A stretch of DNA of 64,000 nt from Planctomicrobium sp051465645 (GCF_051465645.1 NZ_CP195790.1:2232001-2296000); one strand, 5' to 3'; counted from the first letter of the stretch, positions 17,587 to 27,900 are shown. The notes: generated from the letters alone by a model not told the origin. A program made the numbers and translations.

Positions 17587-18591
17587 ATGTTTATCGATCG
17601 TGTTGAGCTGGAGTGTCGGGCAGGCGATGGCGGAAAAGGCTGTTGCAGTTTTCGTCGTGAGGCATTCATTCCACGTGGCGGGCCAGATGGCGGCGACGGC
17701 GGAAGTGGGGGCAGCGTCATCATTCGCGCTGACGAGAATCTGGGAAGCCTTTCAAGTCTCGTTGGTCACTTTACCTGGAATGCTGATGCCGGCCGACCAG
17801 GTGAAGGGGCGCTCTGTACAGGGAAATCCGGGAAGGACACGATTATCCTTGTCCCACCGGGAACTGTGATTAAAGACCGGCACGATGATTTCATCATCAC
17901 CGAGCTTCTGAATCATGGTCAGGAAATCGCGATTGCCAAAGGGGGCAAAGGCGGACGCGGAAATAAGCGTTTTGCCTCCTCTGTCGAACGAGCTCCGCGT
18001 CACTTCGAAGATGGTGAACCAGGCGAAGTCCGTGAAGTCACTCTTGAATTGAAACTGATTGCAGACGTTGGTCTCGTTGGGAAACCGAATGCCGGTAAAA
18101 GTACCCTTCTGAGCCGGCTGTCTCGTGCGAAGCCTGAAATTGCGGCTTACCCGTTCACCACGAAGTACCCGAATCTGGGGATGGTGCGAGTCGGCTATGA
18201 AGAGTCCTTCCTGCTGGCCGATATCCCCGGGCTGATCGAAGGAGCCCATGCAGGTGTCGGCTTGGGACACGAGTTCCTGAAGCACGTTCAGCGAACAAGA
18301 CTCTTCGTGCATCTGGTCGAGCCGACTCCAATGGATCAAACCGATCCGGTCACAAACTATCACCAGATTCGTGAAGAGCTGCGTCTCTATGATCCGGAGC
18401 TGATCAATCGCCCGGAGATCCTGGTCGTCACCAAATGTGAACTTCCCGACGCGGAACCAATCGCAGAGCTCCTCGAAGAAGATCTCGGGCGACCGGTACT
18501 TCGCATTTCTTCAGCCACAGGCAAAGGACTGGTCGAACTCACTCGACTGGTCGTTGAAAAATTGAAAGAGCTGAAAGAAGAAACCAAATAA
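17587..18591 (+). CDS. obg: GTPase Obg (ribosome assembly)
   Basis: Obg/CgtA is an essential GTPase in 50S assembly and stress control. The 334 residues comprise the glycine-rich Obg fold (1-158, with GDGGKGCCSFRREAFIPRGGP and GGKGGRGNKRFASS) and a G domain (about 159-334) with G1 GKPNAGKST, G3 DIPGL and G4 TKCE (NKxD replaced by TKCE). It lacks the variable C-terminal OCT domain. The gene stands apart from rplU/rpmA, its usual neighbours. Start ATG 17587 has no strong ribosome site. The G4 variant TKCE keeps the Lys and an acidic residue. Confidence 0.95.
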   Translation: MFIDRVELECRAGDGGKGCCSFRREAFIPRGGPDGGDGGSGGSVIIRADENLGSLSSLVGHFTWNADAGRPGEGALCTGKSGKDTIILVPPGTVIKDRHDDFIITELLNHGQEIAIAKGGKGGRGNKRFASSVERAPRHFEDGEPGEVREVTLELKLIADVGLVGKPNAGKSTLLSRLSRAKPEIAAYPFTTKYPNLGMVRVGYEESFLLADIPGLIEGAHAGVGLGHEFLKHVQRTRLFVHLVEPTPMDQTDPVTNYHQIREELRLYDPELINRPEILVVTKCELPDAEPIAELLEEDLGRPVLRISSATGKGLVELTRLVVEKLKELKEETK

Positions 18592-18661
18592 TCGGCGATT
18601 GCGAAACAGCTGAGCTGACATCAAGCGAATTCGCTCTCTGCAATAAAGCGTCGATCCAAAT

Positions 18662-18706
18662 AAAAACGGAGTGATCTCTTCATCGAGACCACTCCGTTTT
18701 ATTTTC
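18662..18706. terminator. bidirectional terminator between obg and the DUF4198-like gene
   Basis: An 11-bp stem, AAAACGGAGTG (18663-18673) with CACTCCGTTTT (18690-18700), is flanked by T-rich sequence on the plus strand and by A on the left. It can therefore serve both converging genes. Confidence 0.85.
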
Positions 18707-18720
18707 AGACGTGTCTGGTG

Positions 18721-19503
18721 TTACTGAATATCAATGACCAGTGTGCTTTCGCTGGTGACTCGGGCCGCTGGTTCTTCCCCGGTCTCATCGCGACTGCTCT
18801 CTTCATATCGCATTTCAACCAGATACCGTCCTGGCTTCAGATCACTGAATTCGACAGTGCCAATGTCGTCGGTTTCAGTACGTTCCTGAAACCCGTCTGG
18901 TCCAGCGATTGAGATGCGGCTTTCCGAGATAGGCTGACCGTTGTAGAACGCTGAAATCGTCAGTTTGCTGCCGTTCCATTCTGGGACCAGATCCAGAACC
19001 AGCTCAGGGTTTGAACGGACTTTTGCAATCTTGTTCCCCTGAACCCGAACGTACTTCGCGTAATAGACCTGACGAGACGCTCTTGGCGCCGCTTCTGCCC
19101 GAGGACTTCCCCCTGCTCCACTCGGGCCACCGACTCCGCCAGATCCTCCCGATGCACCGCCTCGTGTCCCTGTTGCAGGGGCAGTCCCCACTTCGCAGAC
19201 CGCTTCCAGTTGAAGAACGTTTTCGGCGGGAATCTTCCCGATATATGCACCGAGTTCACCTGAGACGACGCGAACCATGCTGACCGGTTGCCGCTCGGTT
19301 TCACTTGTCGCCGCAACCAGTTTGATCTGGCTGAGACGATCAAGCATCGCAGAACTTCCAGGTTCAGCACCGTCGGCAAACGAAGCCGTTGCCGCTTCGC
19401 TCTTTCCACTGGCTGGACGAATGGAAATCCAGAGTCCATGTGCTGACGCAGTGATCGGTGTCAAAGACGCACAGAGCAACGCCAGCGTCAATATTTTCTT
19501 CAT
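18721..19503 (-). CDS. exported DUF4198-like / carboxypeptidase-regulatory-like protein
   Basis: The ATG at 19503 follows AGGAG (minus strand, 19513-19517) and gives 260 residues. A signal peptide ends at Ala-Ser-Ala (about residue 21) followed by HGLWISI, the usual start of DUF4198 periplasmic proteins with an N-terminal His after cleavage. A Gly/Ser/Pro-rich linker (about 110-140) separates two beta-rich parts. The second (about 170-250) resembles an Ig-like domain (GTVEFSDLKPGRYLVEMRYEE). DUF4198 proteins are often linked to metal uptake. It follows the PepSY gene 106 nt downstream on the same strand, so the two are probably one transcript. The metal specificity is not readable. Confidence 0.65.
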   Translation of the reverse strand: MKKILTLALLCASLTPITASAHGLWISIRPASGKSEAATASFADGAEPGSSAMLDRLSQIKLVAATSETERQPVSMVRVVSGELGAYIGKIPAENVLQLEAVCEVGTAPATGTRGGASGGSGGVGGPSGAGGSPRAEAAPRASRQVYYAKYVRVQGNKIAKVRSNPELVLDLVPEWNGSKLTISAFYNGQPISESRISIAGPDGFQERTETDDIGTVEFSDLKPGRYLVEMRYEESSRDETGEEPAARVTSESTLVIDIQ

Positions 19504-19609
19504 GAGTATGCTCCTCAAGGCACCTTAGGACATCGATTGTCTCAATGGCACCATTGCATTTGATTCGAGGTCCAAGCCGCTGTGTGACCAACTGTTCGAC
19601 AGAACCGAT

Positions 19610-20911
19610 TTAACGGCCTGCGACTGTGATCAGCTCGTGCATACCAATCCCGATATACGTTGCTGCCATGAGGCTCACGCCCAGACAAATTCCTCCGAGC
19701 AATCGAGTGCGTTTGATCTGCCACCACATGACGATTCCTGAGATTCCCCAGAACACCATGATGAAGGACATTGCATCGACCATAATTGCCCAGACCCAAC
19801 GCATGTTGGATTCATCAGCAGGATACCCATGTGCCATATGCAAACGCAGCAGGAACCGGCGGAACGACATGGCCGTGCCTTCACGAGCATCTGGCGCTTC
19901 CGTCCCGGTGACAGACCCGGTCAGAACGTTATAAGTCACCGACCACCTCTTGCCTTCACCTTCGATCGTGAAGGTCAACGGGTTCAAACGAATCTCGTTG
20001 ACTGTCGCTGAGTCCATCTTCAGATTGCGAAGGACTTCAGGCATCGCGAACGCGACAGCATCCAATGGTGACTTGCTTAGCATCAAACCGCTGGCGACTG
20101 CAAATGGTGCTGCCGGCTGAGATGGTTGAACACTTCCTCCAGCACCGCGTTGACGTCCACCACCTTCCGGTCCGCCTTCTCCGCGTCCACCTTCAGCGCC
20201 TCCGCGACGTCGTCCACCTTCGACTGCTCCTTCAGCACCTCCCGGGCTGCCAGGACCGCCCCCACCGGGGCCTGCACCGCCGGCTGCTCGACCACGTCCT
20301 CCAGCAGCTCCCGGTCCAGCAGGTGTTGCGCCTTGCCCCCCCTGCCCAGCAGGGAGAGCTCGCATCGTTCCCGTTCCATTAGAATTCAACGCGACGCTAT
20401 ATTGCTTTTTGCCTTCACCAAGCACAGTGATACTGAATCCCCCGCGACCGAAATTGATTGCGCCCGGATTGATCAGCTCATACTGAGCCTTGTTCTTGGC
20501 ATTTAGTGACGCAACCACTTCCGCAGCGATCTCCTGAGCTTTCGGCAGCTTCGCGAGATCGGTTCCTTGAGTGTGGCGCTTCGTAATTTCAATCATTTCC
20601 TGATCAGGCCAGACATTGGGATGATTGAAGAGAAACCCGGTCACTCCATACAGAAACACCCACGGAATGAGCAGGAGGCCTGCATAGAGGTGGCCACGAC
20701 GAGTCAGGTGCAATACAGCCTTCAGCGCTTTGCTTCTATGGCGTACAACAGGTTTCACGCCATCATTTGCTGCAGAATTGGCACGAATCTGCTCGATCGG
20801 TGACAGCGTTGAGCTTGTTGATGCGGACTGCCGGGAATCGCCCTGTCCTCCAACTGAGGAGAGTTCACCAACCGAAGATGATTCGGAAGTGTCGACTGGT
20901 GGAGGATTCAT
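19610..20911 (-). CDS. PepSY-associated transmembrane protein with a Gly/Ala-rich insert
   Basis: The preferred start is the ATG at 20911 (MNPPPVDTS) with AAGGA about 9 nt upstream; a GTG at 20947 is also in frame. The 433 residues hold an N-terminal cytoplasmic part, one TM helix (about 75-97, LYAGLLLIPWVFLYGVTGFLF), a periplasmic PepSY-like region, and two TM helices near the C-terminus (VDAMSFIMVFWGISGIVMWW and LLGGICLGVSLMAATYIGIG). The periplasmic part is interrupted by about 85 residues of Gly/Arg/Pro/Ala low complexity. PepSY-TM proteins often accompany siderophore receptors and ferric reductases. The downstream DUF4198 gene and the upstream Fur-like palindrome fit a metal-homeostasis role, which is an inference. 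Confidence 0.75.
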   Translation of the reverse strand: MNPPPVDTSESSSVGELSSVGGQGDSRQSASTSSTLSPIEQIRANSAANDGVKPVVRHRSKALKAVLHLTRRGHLYAGLLLIPWVFLYGVTGFLFNHPNVWPDQEMIEITKRHTQGTDLAKLPKAQEIAAEVVASLNAKNKAQYELINPGAINFGRGGFSITVLGEGKKQYSVALNSNGTGTMRALPAGQGGQGATPAGPGAAGGRGRAAGGAGPGGGGPGSPGGAEGAVEGGRRRGGAEGGRGEGGPEGGGRQRGAGGSVQPSQPAAPFAVASGLMLSKSPLDAVAFAMPEVLRNLKMDSATVNEIRLNPLTFTIEGEGKRWSVTYNVLTGSVTGTEAPDAREGTAMSFRRFLLRLHMAHGYPADESNMRWVWAIMVDAMSFIMVFWGISGIVMWWQIKRTRLLGGICLGVSLMAATYIGIGMHELITVAGR

Positions 20912-20936
20912 GCAGTTAGTCCTTAAAACTTTATGC

Positions 20937-21161
20937 TCACCAATCACAACTGCTGGATGCCTGATTCACCGCAATGGGCATCGCAACAAATGATTCCGAA
21001 TGTGATTCGCGATTAAAGGCGGGTGGAATGAATTCCGTCACAGCCTTGGGAGTGGAAAACAGTTCGCCGGGATTCGAGGGGATCATGAGCGGAATGGGGG
21101 GGATCGCAACCTGCCAGCGCTCAAGTGACGGGCTATTCGTTCCGTAACCTGCAATATTCAT
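20937..21161 (-). CDS. possible small hypothetical protein upstream of the PepSY gene
   Basis: A 74-codon frame starting ATG 21161 (or TTG 21167) ends just before the PepSY start. It encodes MNIAGYGTNSPSLERWQV and a Pro-rich remainder with no TM helix or known motif. The only support is position: it starts about 23 nt downstream of the Fur-like palindrome and lies on the same strand as the PepSY pair. No good ribosome site precedes it. It may equally be a leader without coding function. Confidence 0.25.
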   Translation of the reverse strand: MNIAGYGTNSPSLERWQVAIPPIPLMIPSNPGELFSTPKAVTEFIPPAFNRESHSESFVAMPIAVNQASSSCDW

Positions 21162-21183
21162 CGACAATTCTGGAGCCCATCAA

Positions 21184-21202
21184 ACTGAGACTGAGTCTCA
21201 GT
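21184..21202 (-). promoter_or_regulatory. 19-bp 9-1-9 palindrome, Fur-like operator candidate
   Basis: ACTGAGACTGAGTCTCAGT is a perfect 9-1-9 inverted repeat. Its core TGAGACT-G-AGTCTCA matches the 7-1-7 Fur-family pattern TGATAAT-n-ATTATCA at 10 of 14 positions, and the TGAGAAT variant at 12 of 14. It lies upstream of the PepSY/DUF4198 transcript, so iron or metal control is plausible. Confidence 0.5.
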
Positions 21203-21412
21203 ACCCAAAGTCTTCAAAGAATATGACATGTGCGAAATCCTGTTGCAAGCTAAACGAACAGGAGTTTTCGATTTGATCGGTGGTGACAGAACCGGAGGAT
21301 CAAAAACGAAGAAACGCGCCCCACATTCAGCACGCAAGATTCAACTAGAAAACAACTTGCGTATTTTCACATTGAGGATGCCTGCCCACCTCGGCAGAAG
21401 TTCCCGAAGCGA

Positions 21413-22522
21413 CTACCGGTAGAACCAGCCACGGCGCCAAAAGAAAATAATCATGACCACGGCGAGAATGCCCATCTCTAACAACGCCATCGGATAACCG
21501 AAATACCACTTCAATTCTGGCATATTGAGCGGCGACGCGTCGGGGCTGAAGTTCATTCCATAGATCCCTGCAATCAGCGTCAACGGCATGAACACCGTCG
21601 TCATCAAAGTCAGCATGCGCATTACATCGTTGGTCCGCAGGCCAATTTCCGAGAGAGCCAGTTCCTGCAAAGCAACACAGGTTTCTCGATCGGTTTCTGC
21701 AACGTCCAGAAGCTGAACAACATGGTCGAGACAGTCGCGCAAATAGACCTGAGTCTCTGGAGCGATGATGCGGCTTTCCTGGCGAACCAGTACAGCGAGA
21801 GCGTCGCGGTGCTGCCAAAGCAGTTTGCGAATGAAAAGCAGGTTCCGACGCACATCGTGCAGTGCAGCCATCGAGTGACGGCTGTTTCCGCCAGCAATAC
21901 CGACGTCGATCTCCTCAAGCAAGTTCCCTAAATGTTCAAGTCGGGGAAAATACTCATCAATGATGGCATCGATCAAAGCATAGACAAGATAGTCAGCATT
22001 CCGAGTCGTGATCCGACTCCCTTTTCGAATCCGCTCTCGAATAATGTTGAAGCAGTCTCCGCTCTCTTCCTGAAACGTCACCACAAATCCACGCCCAAGG
22101 AACAGACTCAGCTGTTCGCTTTCCAGCATGTCATCCTCATACAGCATTCGAGCCACGACGAAGAGGACGGCTTCATATTCTTCGACTTTCGCGCGTTGGT
22201 GCACGTGCAGGACGTCTTCGAGCGCCAACGAGTGGAGCCCGTATTTCTTACCAATCTCCGCGATGATATGAGCGTCGGCAAGGCCAGTGACATCCAGCCA
22301 GACGACCTGTTCCGGGTGCGGCGTCGGAAGGTCTTCAACCTTCTCGATTTTCAATTCCCGATAAGCGTCTGAACTAAAAATGGTCGCCCGAATCGTTGTC
22401 GGGTGCTTTGTCTTATCAGAAACAAGCGTACCGGGTGCGGCACCAGGTTCAGTACGACGATGGAAGTACTTCTTCTCGCCTTGGTGACTGAACCGCGAAA
22501 ATTCGCTCATTTTTGATGTCAT
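21413..22522 (-). CDS. corA: CorA-type magnesium/cobalt transporter
   Basis: CorA forms a pentameric Mg2+ channel in the inner membrane. The 369-residue protein has a long cytoplasmic domain with an alpha/beta part (about 40-150) and long helices (about 150-300). Two C-terminal TM helices follow; the first ends in the signature YGMNF (about 325-329) and the second is LLEMGILAVVMIIFFWRRGW. The positively charged C-terminus matches the basic sphincter of the family. The ATG overlaps the dprA stop by 4 nt (ATGA), so translation is probably coupled to dprA. No Mg2+ leader element lies directly before it, as expected for an internal gene. Confidence 0.92.
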   Translation of the reverse strand: MTSKMSEFSRFSHQGEKKYFHRRTEPGAAPGTLVSDKTKHPTTIRATIFSSDAYRELKIEKVEDLPTPHPEQVVWLDVTGLADAHIIAEIGKKYGLHSLALEDVLHVHQRAKVEEYEAVLFVVARMLYEDDMLESEQLSLFLGRGFVVTFQEESGDCFNIIRERIRKGSRITTRNADYLVYALIDAIIDEYFPRLEHLGNLLEEIDVGIAGGNSRHSMAALHDVRRNLLFIRKLLWQHRDALAVLVRQESRIIAPETQVYLRDCLDHVVQLLDVAETDRETCVALQELALSEIGLRTNDVMRMLTLMTTVFMPLTLIAGIYGMNFSPDASPLNMPELKWYFGYPMALLEMGILAVVMIIFFWRRGWFYR

Positions 22523-23640
22523 CCAGTCACCCGTTCAATGTTACCACCGGGGAGTCGGCGGACCAGACGCTTCATTTCAAGGACAACCAGTGTCGACAGA
22601 ACTCGGTGTGATTCGAGATCTGATTTTGACAGTATCGAATCAACGGTAACGGCGCTGAAGTCCACCAGATTGAGCACCGCTTGTTCCTGCTCATTCAAGT
22701 TTAACTCTCTCGCCACCGCGACAACCTTTTCAGGACCCATTTTCACCGGACTAACAGTTGGTCCCAGTACGTCAATGATGTCTTCAACACGACGCACGAG
22801 TACAGCACCATCTCGAATTAAATCATGACACCCTTCACTTGTCACCGTGTCAATTCGGCCAGGAACCGCAAATACATCACGTCCCTGCTCCAGCGCGTGT
22901 CTGGCCGTGTGCAGCGAACCGCTGGTACGAGTCGCTTCGACAATCAACACGCCTTGTGACAGACCAGCAATCACCCGATTTCGTTGTGGAAACAACCCGC
23001 GTTGTGCGGACCGATTCAATGGGGATTCAGAAATGATCGCCCCGGATTGAGTAATCTCTTCTGACAAGTCCCGATGCTCTGGAGGGTAGATATGATTCAA
23101 CCCCGGAGCACACACAGCCAGTGTTCTGCCTCCACTTTCCAACGCTCCCCGATGCGCAGCAGCATCAATTCCCCGAGCGAGACCGCTGATCACGGTGATG
23201 CCAACTCGTGCAAGCTGTTGCGAGAACTTTTGTGCGATCGAACGTCCGTAATGTGAACATTGTCGCGATCCCACAATCCCGATGGACATCAAGTCCTGAT
23301 CCAGCAGCGTTCCCCGATAGTAGAGGACAGGAGGCGGATCGTAAGTTTCTTTCAGGGACATCGGGTAATTCCCCTGATTCTTGAACACCACCGAAGTCCC
23401 AGTGTCGCGGCAGAGCTCCCACTCCTTTTCCGCTTCAACGAAGTCAGAGCGATTACGGATTTCCGCAGTCACCTTGGGTCCAATTCCATCGACAGTCAGC
23501 AGATCCGCCGGACTTGCAGAAAAGATAGATTGGGCGGTCCCAAATCTCGCCAGAAGCAGGGACTGATATCTCGGCCCCAAACCCGGTGTTAAATTGAGTT
23601 GTAAAAGCGCGAGAGACTCGTCGTCGAGGAATTGGTGCAC
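22519..23640 (-). CDS. dprA: DNA processing protein DprA
   Basis: DprA loads RecA onto incoming single-stranded DNA during natural transformation. The frame starts with GTG 23640 and codes for 373 residues. An N-terminal HhH/SAM-like part (about 10-65, LTVDGIGPKVTAEI) is followed by the Rossmann-like DprA core (about 75-290) with GIVGSRQCSHYG, GLARGIDAAAHRGAL, IYPPEHRDL, FPQRNRVIAGLS and ARHALEQGRDVFAVPG. A winged-helix C-terminus (about 310-373) has LNEQEQAVLNLV. All core motifs are intact. It sits between truB (191 nt upstream) and corA (overlapping), all on the minus strand. Confidence 0.95.
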   Translation of the reverse strand: MHQFLDDESLALLQLNLTPGLGPRYQSLLLARFGTAQSIFSASPADLLTVDGIGPKVTAEIRNRSDFVEAEKEWELCRDTGTSVVFKNQGNYPMSLKETYDPPPVLYYRGTLLDQDLMSIGIVGSRQCSHYGRSIAQKFSQQLARVGITVISGLARGIDAAAHRGALESGGRTLAVCAPGLNHIYPPEHRDLSEEITQSGAIISESPLNRSAQRGLFPQRNRVIAGLSQGVLIVEATRTSGSLHTARHALEQGRDVFAVPGRIDTVTSEGCHDLIRDGAVLVRRVEDIIDVLGPTVSPVKMGPEKVVAVARELNLNEQEQAVLNLVDFSAVTVDSILSKSDLESHRVLSTLVVLEMKRLVRRLPGGNIERVTG

Positions 23641-23831
23641 TGCAGGCCCGCAATGGTGATGAGTTGAAGTCGAAATACGATGGCCGTTGAAATCAGTCCG
23701 GCGATTCGAAACGCGATGTGATGTACCGACGCAAGTAAAGTTAAGTCAGTCCTTTGACTCATGATTATGGTCTGATCCCGGCCCACCATATCAAGAGCGA
23801 ATCGCAGCGAACTCGCTGGAGCGAATTCGGT

Positions 23832-24722
23832 TTAAAGGAAAGATTCCTTCTTCACAAAAATGCTCTGAGGAGCGAGTCTCCCAGATTGCACTTCCAGAAG
23901 TCCAACAAGCTCGCCCTCTGAATTGACGGCATAAACGGAGTCGCCTTCTGCCGCCTTCAGTTGATCGGGAATCGGCAGTCGTTGTCCCCAGACCATCTTC
24001 TGTGAATCTGATCTCGTCGCATGGTAGCAGTGTAAATGATCCAGCAGCGACAACGGAGAACGCAACGCATCTGCAATGTTCTCCTGAGTCAGACTCTCGA
24101 TGGAAATACTGTCTTCCACGGTGAAGGCACCGACTTGGGTTCGCACCAGTGACGACATGACAGCTTCTGTGCCGAGTTTTCGAGCAAGATCCCGTCCCAG
24201 CGAGCGAATGTAAGTCCCAGTCCCGCATTCGACCGTAAGACGAAACTCTGTCGCAGTACATTCGGTCAAATGCAACTGATTGATGAACACATCGCGAGGT
24301 TCAAGATCAACAGTCTTCCCTGCTCGAGCAATGTCGTATGCACGACGCCCGTTAATCTTGATCGCAGAATGTGCAGGGGGAATCTGTTGAATGTGCCCTC
24401 GGAAGTCCGGGAGGTGCTCTCGAATCCGTTCTTCGGTCAATGGAATCGGAACCGGGACCGGCTCGATCACTCCATCAACATCTTCGGTATCGCTGCGATA
24501 ACCAATCTTAAAGACCGCTTCATAAGTCTTCAGATGATCATGAATCCACGGAACCAGTCGAGTTGCAGGGCCGACACACAGAACCAGAACCCCCGTCGCC
24601 AACGGATCAAGAGTACCGGCATGACCAACTTTAATCCGGCGTCCAACAAGCTGGCTCACACGATTGACTGCGTCTCGTGATGAAACTCCGGACACTTTGT
24701 TGATATTTAACAGGCCAAACAT
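23832..24722 (-). CDS. truB: tRNA pseudouridine(55) synthase TruB
   Basis: TruB makes pseudouridine 55 in the T-loop of tRNAs. The best start is ATG 24722 (MFGLLNINKVSGVSSRDAVN), since this sequence opens the family; the frame extends to 24776 without a ribosome site. The 296 residues contain the catalytic block RRIKVGHAGTLDPLATGVL with the nucleophilic Asp in TLDP. The C-terminal part (about 225-296) is a PUA-like segment. truB usually follows rbfA, but here it has been separated from the nusA-infB-rbfA operon and lies upstream of dprA. Confidence 0.94.
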   Translation of the reverse strand: MFGLLNINKVSGVSSRDAVNRVSQLVGRRIKVGHAGTLDPLATGVLVLCVGPATRLVPWIHDHLKTYEAVFKIGYRSDTEDVDGVIEPVPVPIPLTEERIREHLPDFRGHIQQIPPAHSAIKINGRRAYDIARAGKTVDLEPRDVFINQLHLTECTATEFRLTVECGTGTYIRSLGRDLARKLGTEAVMSSLVRTQVGAFTVEDSISIESLTQENIADALRSPLSLLDHLHCYHATRSDSQKMVWGQRLPIPDQLKAAEGDSVYAVNSEGELVGLLEVQSGRLAPQSIFVKKESFL

Positions 24723-24956
24723 TCTGGATGCGTTTCCAATGAATCTAATGAAGAAAAAAGCCGATGCCCGCGGCACATCTCCCTGAATGAACTCAAAGGA
24801 GAGATTGCCTTATCGACATCTCATCACCGGCGATGGGGCTCGCCTGAACTGATGCAATTTCTGAATTGAAATCGCCGGCACGCTGCAGGATTCGATTCAA
24901 CAGGTGAACCGAATCCTGAGTCGCCACTTGGCAGAACGAAGCGGTCTCGACCGGAA

Positions 24957-27900
24957 CTACTTCGTGACAGTCAGAATCCCATTCATGACGGTCCAGTGCC
25001 CCGGAAAAGTACAGACATAGGGGTACTGCCCCGGTTCATCCGGCACCTTGAAAAAGATGGTCGAACTCTTGCCTGGATCGACAATGTCGACATAAGCAAC
25101 GACGTCCTCGGTCGCAGGGATATACTGTTTCGCGTATCCATCAGGATCACCGACAAGGAGGTTGGATAGCTTCCCGACAGTTTCGAGTTTCCCCGGTTTC
25201 AGCAACGCCCAGTTGTGCGGAACGGCATCCGGATTTGACAGCGTAAACTGGAGAACTTCACCTGCTTTGGCTTTCAGATTTCGTGACTCAAATTGCAGGT
25301 TGCCTGACGTCTTGAGAGTCACTTTGCGTGCCCCCTTGATCGCGTTACGCCAAGGGTTTGGAACACGACTTGATTCCAGAGCCATATCCGCAAGGATCGG
25401 GTGCTGGTGAATCACCTTCTCCAATGGCTGATAACCTGCGAACTCGGTGAATGGCAGATCCAGTTTGTGAACTGTCATAAACAGATCCTGTGGATCTCCC
25501 TGATCAACCAGCATTCGCACATACAATTGATTGACCGGTTGAATCTCCGGAATCTCAAGAAACAGAGACTTCCCATTTTTCAGGACATGCGCTGATTGAA
25601 TCTCCAGAACATCATGCCCGGGAGTTCCAGGATGTTCTGCCGAAAATTCAGGAGACCCATACGCACCGCTGTAGCGATAGTTCCAGCATTGTGCGAAATG
25701 ATTGCGGACATTGGATGCCGTTTGAGGATCGATCTGTTCTGAAAAATCGATTCGAACCCCATTCTGATACGTATGGAACCCAACCGGAATCTGGACGGGA
25801 TCTCCGGTATAACGCACTCGTTCGAAGTTGCCATCATCGACAGTGAATGCTCCCCAGCCAGCCTGACCGGCGACATAAAGCTGACCATCTTTCGGGCTGA
25901 AAAGACCACGGTGAACACCTGAACGGAAGTCGCCGACCATCGGCACAACTCCGCCCTGGATCTGGCCTGCAACCTCGTCTCGCAAAACCAGATGATACCG
26001 GCTCGCACCATACGAGAAGTGCAGCAACTGCCCTTGAAGCGGTCCCCATTTATCACTGCGAACAAGCGTCTGCCCACCACTAGAGTTATCCAGCCCTCGC
26101 GGGAGATAAGCAAACGGCAGTTCAGGTGGCTTTCCATCTTTTGGCCCACCATATCCAAAGTACGGTGCGGCGGCTTCATTGGTTGCAAATGGTGGACGAA
26201 CGGCACAGATCATTGATGCTGGAGTCCATTGCCCCTGTGAGCACGGAACAGTCACTGTCCCATCAGCCATGATTCCGACTCCGTCCGGGTTTCGGAACCC
26301 TGTCGCAATGATCGACAGTGTCTTCCCGTCTGGAGAGATCTTCAACAATCCCTGCTTGCTCGATGATGTATAGAAGTTTCCAGCGGCATCTCGTTCAAGC
26401 CCACAGATGAAGTCGTGACCGGAAACAGATGTCACGTATCCATTGCTGAAACTTTCATTGAACTCGTATTCGCCATCACCGTTGAGGTCGTGCAAGCGCG
26501 TAATCTGATCGCGTCCCAGAACGAAGACGCCGTCCTGATCAGCCACGATCCCTTGAGCCTGCTGCATCCCGGACGCAACTTTTCGCCAACGGACCTGTTT
26601 CGATGGAGCTTCATATCCTTCCGCCCGCCAGACATCTCCCTGCATCGAACAAATCAGTGCAGCACCATCCGGAAGGAATGCAACTCCTCCCAGAAACAGC
26701 AGATCATTCCATGGGTTCTGGAAGGGGAGCTGAATCGTATCAACGGCATAGGGCTTTCCTTTTCCGAATTCAATCGGACAGACAATCTCTTCGTTCCACA
26801 AAGGAGCCCCCCCCTGAAGAACAGACCGCATCGGGTGCTTCTCAACAGGAGCAACAACGCGTTTAAAGGCTCCGTTCTCAACGGTTGGAGCATCGAGATA
26901 CTCCACGTCTCCGATCTTGTAAGCAAAGACAATCTGATTGCCAGTTCGGTAAAAACCCTGATACCTGAACGGTCCTTCAACCTTGTTCGCTTCAGGAGTC
27001 GGCAACATCGTGCCGGCAGGAACGAGCCCATCCATAAAGCCGTGACGAACAGGGGAGAATTTCAGGAATCCATTATTCCAGAGCGCCTCGTATTGCAGTG
27101 TTTCCGGATTGAAGCAGACGCCCATGTCGCCGTCTTCCCCCAGACGAACGCAAATCCCGCGCGGGATTGTGAGCTCACCGGAACGGAAAACGCCCGTCAG
27201 AACTGGTGTCCCCTTCGTGTCATTCCAACGAGTATCGTCTTCCTTCGCCTGCCGACGCATTTCCGAGTCGCCACCAGGGCCTTCAACGCCCGGGAACTCC
27301 ATCAACAGCGCTGGCACCTTCTCTTGATTTCGGAAATAGTCAGCCTGTTTCTCATAGAAATCGTAAACACGAAGCGAGTTGGTCGGTGTCGTATGCAAAG
27401 GCCAGTTTTCAGGCTTCAACGGAGCTAATCCATATTCGAACTTGGCCGGTCCGTGAGCATGTGAAAGTCCTCGAACCAGGACTGACGCCACGGAATCCGC
27501 TGCAATTCCACCGTCTCGCCCGAGCTGGCTGAGAAAGCTGATTAAGTTCTGCTTCTCCACGGCATTCATCCCGGTGGTCAATCCATCCGGCATCAATGTG
27601 TCACCATGCACACGGGCATCAATGTCGTCGAGCGGAATCTTCGTAATCTGCAAGGTCGAAGGATCTTTCAAAGAGAGATCCGAATCCGTCTCACTGTGCA
27701 GATAGCCTTGCAGCACTTTTCCTTCAACTGTCACCACTCGATGCGGCACGAATTCCTTGGCAACCTCTCGCTTCGGCCAGAGCAGCGATTCCACGATCTG
27801 TTCCGGCTTACGCTGCTTCCCGATCAATGAAAGATCAGGACCGATCTGCCCCCCATGTTCACCCACCTTGTGACAGGCAATGCAACCGAACTTGGAAGAA

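Noticed and set aside
21333..21363. 7-bp hairpin as terminator of corA
   Set aside because: The T-rich side is on the plus strand, while corA is on the minus strand; the loop is long and the stem short.
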